From Breznakia pachnodae (GTDB lineage: Bacteria; Bacillota_I; Bacilli_A; Erysipelotrichales; Erysipelotrichaceae), in NCBI RefSeq assembly GCF_030814225.1, contig NZ_JAUSUR010000001.1:124001-188000 (forward strand): 64,000 nt of DNA, given 5' to 3'. A model generated the notes under the pieces. That model worked only from the letters and a program-made list of their open reading frames with translations. It did not search any database and was not told where the DNA came from. The translations under genes and the position numbers were made by a program. Shown here piece after piece: positions 26,103 through 32,847 of this stretch. The first letter of the stretch is position 1. Each line of letters starts with the position of its first letter.

Positions 26103-26936
26103 TTAATTACTATCTAATCTGCTACATAATCGATTTACATGAAGCATTAGATACATTAATTCTTCTTCATTAACATCCCAATCAAGTGAGCCACTTAAAT
26201 AAATCTTGATAGTATATACACATTTATAAATACTCGGAAACTCTTCTTTCATTGATTCAAAAATCTTTAAGTTATCCGTAGACATTTGTGTATTTGTATT
26301 CTTTCGTTTCAATAAATAATAGATATGAGATACAAACCTGGAATAATTAAATCCACTCTTATCAATTTGCAAGCGAAGTTCCTCCTCAATAATGCGAGTG
26401 ACATCTTCAACAACTTTCTCATCATCAATTTCTTGACTCATATCTCTACGAATTCTTTCGGCATTAATAAAGTGAAATGCAATTCCAAATACTTCTTCAT
26501 ATGGCAACGAAACATTCTTCTTTGCATTTATATAGCGAACCGCTTCTTTTGCCACTTCCATTTCCAACTCATAGAAATGTTCAATCTCATGAGTAAATGG
26601 CATCTTAATATTCATATATGTTTCATTTCTCTGAAGTGCAAATTGAATATGATCAGCAAGTGTAAATACTATATTGGGATTCATCTCAATATCAATTTTT
26701 GCTCTTGCCAAGTCAACAATCTTCGCAGCAATTCCAAAGATATCTTCAGGTATCTTTTTCAATAAATCAATACATGATTCATTCACTCCATAGAATGTTC
26801 GTTGAATAATTGATAAATCATCAAGTTCATATGGAATTTCAGGAAATGAGATCCCTTTTCCAAATGCTATTAATTCATGGTTATTATTATCAACACATAC
26901 TGCGACATTATTATTGATTTTTTTTACAACCCTCAT
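26103..26936 (-). CDS. BglG/LicT-family transcriptional antiterminator
   Basis: This 277-residue protein has an N-terminal RNA-binding CAT domain (RVVKKINNNVAVCVDNNNHE, FGKGISF) and two PRD domains with phosphorylatable histidines (TLADHIQFA, MPFTHEIEHFY, GIAFHFINAE, LMLHVNRL). It binds the RAT element found upstream of the operon and prevents termination when its sugar is present. The gene lies between EIIA and EIIBC, so it is inside its own regulon. Confidence 0.95.
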   Translation of the reverse strand: MRVVKKINNNVAVCVDNNNHELIAFGKGISFPEIPYELDDLSIIQRTFYGVNESCIDLLKKIPEDIFGIAAKIVDLARAKIDIEMNPNIVFTLADHIQFALQRNETYMNIKMPFTHEIEHFYELEMEVAKEAVRYINAKKNVSLPYEEVFGIAFHFINAERIRRDMSQEIDDEKVVEDVTRIIEEELRLQIDKSGFNYSRFVSHIYYLLKRKNTNTQMSTDNLKIFESMKEEFPSIYKCVYTIKIYLSGSLDWDVNEEELMYLMLHVNRLCSRLDSN

Positions 26937-26950
26937 GATTGTACCTCCAT

Positions 26951-27430
26951 CTACTTAAATGTAATCAATTTCGTCTTTCCTTTAACAACCAAATCCTCAC
27001 CTGGTTCAATCACAAATGTTACTTCAGCACCATTTGTGATAACCATTGGTGTGATTAAATCAACTGCTTGTTCTTCCATAAATGCTCTATCTATTTCAAG
27101 CAGTAATTCCCCTTTTCTTACTCTTGAGCCTTGTTCTACAAATCGTTTAAACCCTTTTCCTTCTAAGTTAACCGTATCCAAACCTACATGAATTAGTATC
27201 TCAGCACCATTAGTTGCAGTAATACCAATTGCATGCAAAGTGTTCGCTATCATTGTTACTTTTCCATTACACGGTGCACAGATAGCATTACCTTCTAACT
27301 CAAAAGCAACTCCATCACCCATCATTTTGGATGCAAACACCTGATCTGGCACATTCTCTAATGCAATTCTTTTTCCATCTACAGGTGAGTACAAATCTAC
27401 ACTTTGATTCTTCTTAAATTTTTCGAACAT
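26951..27430 (-). CDS. PTS EIIA, glucose/Crr family
   Basis: This 159-residue EIIA has the signature ILIHVGLDTVNLEG with phosphohistidine H81 and the neighbouring histidine in LHAIGITATNGAE. N-terminal YSPVDGKRIALENVPDQVF is standard. It phosphorylates the EIIBC encoded downstream. The ATG at 27430 follows AGAGGACG. It is the first gene after the RAT/terminator leader. Confidence 0.94.
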   Translation of the reverse strand: MFEKFKKNQSVDLYSPVDGKRIALENVPDQVFASKMMGDGVAFELEGNAICAPCNGKVTMIANTLHAIGITATNGAEILIHVGLDTVNLEGKGFKRFVEQGSRVRKGELLLEIDRAFMEEQAVDLITPMVITNGAEVTFVIEPGEDLVVKGKTKLITFK

Positions 27431-27464
27431 TTGTCTCGTCCTCTCTTTCATTATAATAGGAAAA

Positions 27465-27536
27465 ACTCCCATAAAAAAACCAAAAAAACAAATTACTTCG
27501 CTTTTTCGGTTATGCCTCTTATGGGAGTAACAATCC
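27465..27536 (-). promoter_or_regulatory. RAT antiterminator and leader terminator of the PTS operon
   Basis: The minus strand at 27508-27536 reads GGATTGTTACTCCC followed by ATAAGAGGCATAACC, matching the LicT/SacY ribonucleic antiterminator layout. Its ACTCCCATAA segment pairs instead with TTATGGGAGT (27465-27474), which is followed by TTTTT. The two structures are mutually exclusive, as expected for BglG-type control. Confidence 0.9.
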
Positions 27537-27558
27537 TAAATTCAATTTTGTTAGACAA

Positions 27559-27587
27559 ATAATATCATCAAGTGTAAGCGCTGTCAA
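27559..27587 (-). promoter_or_regulatory. Promoter with overlapping cre site
   Basis: The minus strand reads TTGACA, a 17-base spacer, then TATTAT. A cre-like sequence, TGACAGCGCTTACA (27573-27586), overlaps the -35 box and matches the CcpA consensus closely. It indicates carbon catabolite repression of the PTS operon. Confidence 0.88.
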
Positions 27588-27598
27588 CACTCAAATGT

Positions 27599-28681
27599 TT
27601 AATTTTGATATTTCTGCTTATTTGGATACAGAGTAACAATAAACTGGGTACCTTTTCCTAAGATACTATTGACCTCAATGCTACCACCTAGAATATCAAC
27701 TACTTTTTTAACTAACGACAATCCTAAACCATTTCCCTGTTGTGAATGAGAAGTGTCTCCCTGATAGAATTTATCGAAGATATGTTTTCTTGTATCACTG
27801 CTGATTCCACATCCATTGTCTCTTATTTTCATTACAATAGCATCATCTATTTCTTGCAGAGATACTTTGATGGTTCCACCATCATCACTAAATTTAATTG
27901 CGTTAGAAATAAGATTATTCCAAACCAGTTCCAACATTCCTTCATCTGAAGTAATCATCACTTCATCTAAAGAATCTTGAATCGTGATATTTTTCTTTTC
28001 CCAAAGATCTTCATATGCAAGAATACTAAATCGTAATTGTTCACTTAAATCAAAAGTTGTGTATTCTGCAGTAATCTCTTGGTTTTCAAGTTTATTTAGT
28101 TTTAGAATATTCCCTACCAGATTTGATAGTTTTTTAGAAGCCGATATAATTGTTTCCGTATATTCGATTTTTTCACTTTCGCTTAGTTTATCATCTTGTA
28201 ATGCAAGAGCATAACTTTGAATCACTGAAAGTGGTGTTTTAATTTCATGTGATACATTCGCAATAAAATCACTTTTTAGTGTCTCTGTAGTGTTTAACTC
28301 TTCTACCATTTTATTAAAATCTTCATAGGTATCATTGATAAAACTATCATTATTATTTTTTAATGGCCGTATACGTACTCCATAATCCCCTTCCGTCACC
28401 TGTTCCATTGCTTCACTTAATCTGCGCATCGGTTTTTCATAAGAGAACTTACGAAGCAATACAACAATGAATCCAGCTAAGAAAGTCATTAACATCAGAT
28501 AACCAATTAATGAAGGTGCAATGATAAAGTTAGAATCAATTCCACTCTCCTTAAAACTTGAATAAATCATAATCAGACAACTACTGGCAACTGCAATAAC
28601 AAAGAAAATAACAATATACATTCTTACGGATAATAATGTACTGCTACTTTTTTTCTTATCCTTTTTCTTCTCTTTTGTCAT
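27599..28681 (-). CDS. Sensor histidine kinase
   Basis: This 360-residue kinase has two membrane segments near residues 18-40 and 50-72 with almost no extracytoplasmic loop, a HAMP-like linker, a HisKA domain with NVSHEIKTPLSVIQSY and an HATPase domain with N box NLISNAIKFS, G1 DNGCGIS and G2 GNGLGLSL. The short sensor loop suggests that it senses the membrane or an associated protein such as an ABC transporter. It overlaps the response regulator gene by four bases. Confidence 0.93.
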   Translation of the reverse strand: MTKEKKKDKKKSSSTLLSVRMYIVIFFVIAVASSCLIMIYSSFKESGIDSNFIIAPSLIGYLMLMTFLAGFIVVLLRKFSYEKPMRRLSEAMEQVTEGDYGVRIRPLKNNNDSFINDTYEDFNKMVEELNTTETLKSDFIANVSHEIKTPLSVIQSYALALQDDKLSESEKIEYTETIISASKKLSNLVGNILKLNKLENQEITAEYTTFDLSEQLRFSILAYEDLWEKKNITIQDSLDEVMITSDEGMLELVWNNLISNAIKFSDDGGTIKVSLQEIDDAIVMKIRDNGCGISSDTRKHIFDKFYQGDTSHSQQGNGLGLSLVKKVVDILGGSIEVNSILGKGTQFIVTLYPNKQKYQN

Positions 28682-29349
28682 TTTAAAACCGCCTTATATC
28701 CTAACCCATGTACGGTTAGAATATCAAAATAAGGATTATCCGCAAACTTATCTCTTATCTTAGTAATATAGACATCAACACTCCTAGGTGTACTTTCACT
28801 ATCAACACCCCAAAATTCATCTTTTAACTGATTTCTTGTGAAAGTGCGTTTTGGATATGATAATAACTTAAATAAAATATTGAATTCCTTAACTGTTAAT
28901 GGAATCTGTTCTTCATCCAGATATGCTTCCATTTCATCTGCATTTAGCGTTAGCAATCCAATCGTTAATTGTTTGCTAGTCTCAATACGTGCTCTACGAA
29001 GCAATGCTTCTACTCGTAAAACCAATTCATCCAAATCAACTGGTTTTACCATATAGTCATCAATTCCAATTTGAAATCCTTTTTGTTTTGAGCCAATATC
29101 ATCTTTTGCACTCATAAAAAGAATTGGTAAGGTATCGTTTTGCTTTCTAACAAGCGAAGCAAACTCAAACCCATCCATTTCTGGCATCATAATATCAGAA
29201 ACAATTAGATCAATCATATTATCAATAAGTTCATCAAAAGCATCCAGTGCGTTCAGACAAGAAATTACCTGATACCCTGCATTTTTCAAATGAATACTTA
29301 CAATTTTATTTAATTTAACATCATCTTCTACAACTAGAATGTTAATCAT
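28678..29349 (-). CDS. OmpR-family response regulator
   Basis: This 223-residue regulator has a receiver domain with acidic residues in VVEDD, the phosphorylated aspartate in IVSDIMMPEMDGF and the lysine of DDYMVKPVD, followed by a winged-helix DNA-binding domain (RTFTRNQLKDEFWG, RSVDVYITKIRDKF). It pairs with the overlapping kinase gene. Target genes are unknown. Confidence 0.94.
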   Translation of the reverse strand: MINILVVEDDVKLNKIVSIHLKNAGYQVISCLNALDAFDELIDNMIDLIVSDIMMPEMDGFEFASLVRKQNDTLPILFMSAKDDIGSKQKGFQIGIDDYMVKPVDLDELVLRVEALLRRARIETSKQLTIGLLTLNADEMEAYLDEEQIPLTVKEFNILFKLLSYPKRTFTRNQLKDEFWGVDSESTPRSVDVYITKIRDKFADNPYFDILTVHGLGYKAVLK

Positions 29350-29402
29350 AGTACCACCCCTTTAGTTTTATTATAAACGTATGCGAATAAAAAATATACA
29401 AG

Positions 29403-29427
29403 AAAATCCTTTTCAATAAAGGATTTT
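29403..29427. terminator. Terminator of the small membrane-protein operon
   Basis: A perfect hairpin (AAAATCCTTT / AAAGGATTTT) lies between the four-gene membrane operon and the response regulator gene, both on the minus strand. Confidence 0.55.
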
Positions 29428-29529
29428 AAATCGATAAATGATAAGAGTATCTGTATTCGTTTTATATATTTTGTAAGAACTATGTTGAATGTTTTTCATT
29501 TTTCTCTTATCAGTTTATAAATCATAGAT

Positions 29530-29607
29530 TTACTTCTTTCTCATATAAATAAACACACCGAACAGCACAACTGCTATTACAACAATTCCAATAATTATAG
29601 GATTCAT
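29530..29607 (-). CDS. 25-residue membrane peptide
   Basis: A short frame MNPIIIGIVVIAVVLFGVF ending YMRKK has an AAAGGAG site. It is a single membrane helix with a basic tail, like many bacterial small membrane proteins. It follows the 219-aa membrane protein by 34 bases and seems to end the operon that begins at 30956. Confidence 0.65.
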   Translation of the reverse strand: MNPIIIGIVVIAVVLFGVFIYMRKK

Positions 29608-29641
29608 AAATTCACTCCTTTCTTACATAGTAAATCGACTA

Positions 29642-30301
29642 TCAATTTGATGGTAATCTTTTATAGACTGATTTTTCACTGTTCATATGAACTCTTCCTT
29701 TAACAATCATATAACCACCTATAATTGCAGCGATTCCCCCAAACAAGACACCACTGCATCCAATATAAATAGTATAATCACCACCGTGTGCAAATGACAT
29801 AATTGCTGTTTGAGTAAGAACTAAAGATATCAAAGCAGTTGCTAGATTGGTCAAACGAATGGATTCCATTAGTCGATCTTCTTTTTTTCTTGCCAGAAAT
29901 ACACCTCTGATTGCTGCACCGATTTCAAAGAAGGTAACAGCAGCAATTGTAATTGCTCCAATCGTTGAATACTTTACTAATGGTTCTTGAATGATAAATA
30001 AACGAAGACTATATATAATAAACAATAAACTTGATACTAAAATCACTACGCCAATCAACTGATAGCAACGATAGTGTCTTCTTTCTATCTCTTCACTACT
30101 GATAGACTCTTTCGTTGTACGCTTATGTTCAGTAATTGCAAAGTATTTTGCAATCATAATTCCCAAACTATAGCATGCACTTAATATCGGAAATAGAGAA
30201 AGTGTATAAACTCCTAGAAAAATCTTAGCAAGGGCCAACACCCCATTAAATGACATTGATAATTTTGTTAACTGATATTTGCAGATATTAATCCTAGGCA
30301 T
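29642..30301 (-). CDS. Integral membrane protein of unknown function
   Basis: This 219-residue protein has about six hydrophobic segments, with a cytoplasmic loop EHKRTTKESISSEEIERRHY. The GGGAGGAG site supports the start. I do not recognise the family. It lies in a four-gene operon of membrane proteins (174 aa, 29 aa, 219 aa, 25 aa) upstream of a two-component system. Confidence 0.7.
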   Translation of the reverse strand: MPRINICKYQLTKLSMSFNGVLALAKIFLGVYTLSLFPILSACYSLGIMIAKYFAITEHKRTTKESISSEEIERRHYRCYQLIGVVILVSSLLFIIYSLRLFIIQEPLVKYSTIGAITIAAVTFFEIGAAIRGVFLARKKEDRLMESIRLTNLATALISLVLTQTAIMSFAHGGDYTIYIGCSGVLFGGIAAIIGGYMIVKGRVHMNSEKSVYKRLPSN

Positions 30302-30326
30302 ATATTACTCCTCCCTGATATTTATA

Positions 30327-30416
30327 CTATTTTGCTTTCTTTTTCAAAAATACTCTAGCTCCTACAATAAACGTAGTTGCAGTGACAACCGTCACGGCTA
30401 ATGGTTTTAGTCGCAT
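30327..30416 (-). CDS. 29-residue membrane peptide
   Basis: The frame MRLKPLAVTVVTATTFIVGA followed by RVFLKKKAK has a GAAGGAG site. It is one short hydrophobic helix with basic ends. It sits between two membrane protein genes with gaps of about 15-25 bases, so it is probably translated as part of the operon. Confidence 0.6.
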   Translation of the reverse strand: MRLKPLAVTVVTATTFIVGARVFLKKKAK

Positions 30417-30431
30417 ACTCACTTCTCCTTC

Positions 30432-30956
30432 CTATACATATATCATTTCACTTGCTTCTTCGCATGTTCGATATACTGTTTCATATTCTTCATCAATTCT
30501 AGGATTTACTTTATTTGTTTGTGCTTTCTTAACTATTTGATAAATAAAATATGGTAATGCCCATCCAATAAACCCTGGAATAGCAAGAATCACACACCAT
30601 AGGATAAATCCACCTAAATAACAGAAAGTAGCTCCAGCCATAAATACGGTTCCTATCAAACCTGTAGCTAGTGCAGTAATCATTGGTCTTGTACTTTTAG
30701 TTTTCTCCAAATGATAAATTGTCTCTAATGCATGTTCACATTCCTTTTGAAGTTTATTTAAATCTGATTTATTTTGAACCCTTCGATCTCGCTTCAATTT
30801 TATTGTAATCGTATCACTGCCAATTGTTGATGATCCAAAGCCTTCAATACTCCAGCCAAAGTTTTGATAACAATCGCTGTATACTGATTTCATATCGTTG
30901 TCAACAGATAAGGTGATATATTCATATGCAATAAAGTCTGGCTTCTTAGTTTTCAT
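30432..30956 (-). CDS. Membrane protein with N-terminal soluble domain
   Basis: This 174-residue protein has an N-terminal cytoplasmic domain of about 75 residues (IAYEYITLSVDNDMKSVYSD, then DTITIKLKRDRRVQNKSDL) and two hydrophobic hairpins near residues 85-135, with a polar tail. The start at 30956 follows AAAGGAG. The family is not recognised. It heads the small membrane operon. Confidence 0.7.
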   Translation of the reverse strand: MKTKKPDFIAYEYITLSVDNDMKSVYSDCYQNFGWSIEGFGSSTIGSDTITIKLKRDRRVQNKSDLNKLQKECEHALETIYHLEKTKSTRPMITALATGLIGTVFMAGATFCYLGGFILWCVILAIPGFIGWALPYFIYQIVKKAQTNKVNPRIDEEYETVYRTCEEASEMIYV

Positions 30957-31051
30957 AAAATCTCCTTTCGTTTTATTCTTCTTTGTACATATGTAGTATG
31001 CTCTATACATATTAATAAGTTGTCAAAAAAATGTTAAAAAAATATTAAATC

Positions 31052-31086
31052 AAAAAAAAAGAACCATTTGCTTTCGCAAATAGTTC
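31052..31086 (-). terminator. Terminator of the recombinase-like gene
   Basis: The minus-strand hairpin GAACTATTTGC / GCAAATGGTTC with a GAAA tetraloop is followed by nine T residues. Confidence 0.85.
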
Positions 31087-31430
31087 TAACTTGTCTGTAC
31101 TTTACACTTAGTAAAGTCAATTTCAATCTTTTCTTTTAAACTGACTAATCCTGTGTTGTGTTCCTTTAAGAAATTTAAGTATCCTTTTAATCCATTCTTT
31201 GTCTTCGATAGACGATCCAAACTTGAAACAACTACTAGTGTAACTAATCCTTCACTAATATCCATTTGTAAGTTTGCCAATTCAGGTCTATCATCTTCTT
31301 CAACATCTTTTTCTTCAAATCGTTTGATTCCATATTTCAATTCAAATTCATTTAAAAACGAATCACATTGTTCAAGATCCTTTTGTTTGTTTTCCTCGAA
31401 TCCATAGACTGCAATAAACTGTGTTACCAT
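31086..31430 (-). CDS. Serine-recombinase-like small protein without the catalytic serine
   Basis: This 114-residue protein resembles the resolvase N-terminal domain. LANLQMDISEGLVTLVVVSSL followed by DRLSKTKNGL parallels the conserved segment with the DRLxR active-site arginine region, and LVSLKEKIEID ends the domain. The N-terminal AVYGFEENKQKDLEQC aligns with the YxRVSTxxQ block, but the nucleophilic serine and its arginine are missing. No DNA-binding domain follows. It is probably a catalytically dead relative or a remnant kept intact. It has an AAGGAGG site and its own terminator. Confidence 0.7.
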   Translation of the reverse strand: MVTQFIAVYGFEENKQKDLEQCDSFLNEFELKYGIKRFEEKDVEEDDRPELANLQMDISEGLVTLVVVSSLDRLSKTKNGLKGYLNFLKEHNTGLVSLKEKIEIDFTKCKVQTS

Positions 31431-31794
31431 TTGCCATGACCTCCTTATTTCATAATTCTGGTTATGTTATAATTACACAAATTCATCTCAGATTTAATAA
31501 AAAGCCAACTAGTATTAGCTGACTAAATCTAAATTATAAATATAACATCAGTAGCTTTTTTATTGTAATACCATTTTGATAAAAGATTATCCATACTCCT
31601 TTTATCTAGGTCTATTTTACCACATTTTCAACCGAAAAGTAAGTTTAATGAAAACAAATTTCAAATTTTTCATAAATTTATGAAAGAATATTCAAAAAAA
31701 TACATTGATTATCAAAACAAATTCTAGTTTTCATCTCTTTTGTATAGTACAATATAAAAGATATTTATTGAGAATAAAGAAAGGTATTATAATT
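31431..31794. other. Intergenic region before degV
   Basis: About 360 bases between the recombinase-like gene and degV. I see an imperfect inverted repeat near 31502-31524 (AGCCAACTA / TAGCTGACT) and AT-rich promoter-like text, but no gene and no recognisable riboswitch. Confidence 0.4.
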
Positions 31795-32691
31795 ATGTAT
31801 AAAATTATTACAGATAGTTCTTGTGATTTGCCAGAATCATCGCTTGGAGATCTAGACATTATTCAAGTACCCTTTTATGTTACATTAGATGGTGAAACAC
31901 ACCAAAAAGAAAAAATTGAAGTAAGTGTTGAAGATTTCTATCAGTTTTTAATTGATAACCCTAAAGTATTCCCTAAAACATCGATGCCATCCATTCAAGA
32001 CTACATGGATGTCTTTGAACCGGTTGCAAAAGCAGGTAATGATATTATTTGTTTATGTATCACTACAAAATTCAGTGGATCATACAATTCTGCACAAGGT
32101 GCAAAGCAAATAATGGAAGAAACATACCCTGATATTAAGATTACAGTAATCGATACTACAATTGTAACCGTACTTCAAGGATTATTAATTATTGAAATAG
32201 CGAAGATGAGAGATGCTGGATATTCTTATGAACAAATGATAGAAGAAATCGAAAGTTTAAAAAAGACAGGAAAAATCTTCTTTACAGTTGGTAGTATGGA
32301 CTACCTTATCAATGGTGGTAGAGTTGGTAAATTATCAGGTTTTGCAGCTAGTGCATTAAAAATTAAACCTTTAATTCTATTCGATAACGGTGAGATTCAT
32401 AATGCTGGAGTTATCAGAAGTCGTAATATTGGAAAAAAGAAATTGATTAATCTATTGTTGGATCATTTTGAAAGTAATAAATTAACACCAGATGAATGTA
32501 TGATAACTGTTGGTTATGGTTCTGACAAAGAAGAAGGCTTACAGTTTAAGCAACAAGTAACAGATGCTATAAAAGAAACATATCCACAGTGGAATGAAGA
32601 AGTAAGTGTTCATTTGATTGGTGCAACTATTGCAGTGCATACAGGTCCTTTCCCTCTTGGTATTGGTGTTATCAATAAAGTTAAAATATAA
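31795..32691 (+). CDS. DegV family fatty-acid-binding protein
   Basis: This 298-residue protein starts YKIITDSSCDLPESS, the DegV signature, and has KTSMPSIQDY, KFSGSYNSAQ and NGGRVGKLSG. DegV/FakB proteins hold a fatty acid for phosphorylation by FakA. The upstream 30 codons of open frame lack a site; GAAAGG lies about 11 bases before the ATG at 31795. It is monocistronic with a terminator. Confidence 0.93.
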   Translation: MYKIITDSSCDLPESSLGDLDIIQVPFYVTLDGETHQKEKIEVSVEDFYQFLIDNPKVFPKTSMPSIQDYMDVFEPVAKAGNDIICLCITTKFSGSYNSAQGAKQIMEETYPDIKITVIDTTIVTVLQGLLIIEIAKMRDAGYSYEQMIEEIESLKKTGKIFFTVGSMDYLINGGRVGKLSGFAASALKIKPLILFDNGEIHNAGVIRSRNIGKKKLINLLLDHFESNKLTPDECMITVGYGSDKEEGLQFKQQVTDAIKETYPQWNEEVSVHLIGATIAVHTGPFPLGIGVINKVKI

Positions 32692-32717
32692 TAGTGGTGA
32701 TTCGTCATTATCGAAAA

Positions 32718-32750
32718 AAAGTGGTAATTTATTGCAATTATCACTTTTTT
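32718..32750 (+). terminator. Terminator of degV
   Basis: The hairpin AAAGTGGTAATT / AATTATCACTTT is followed by a T-run. Confidence 0.85.
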
Positions 32751-32847
32751 AGGTCATTTCAAAAGCATAATTTTTATTAATTGGTATAATGGCTGTGGAT
32801 ACTTATAATTTATATATGCTTTAGTATCCAGACGAGGGCGGAAATAC

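Noticed and set aside
27465-27536. Leader hairpin as a metabolite riboswitch
   Set aside because: The sequence fits a LicT-type RAT overlapping a terminator and the operon encodes the matching BglG-family antiterminator.
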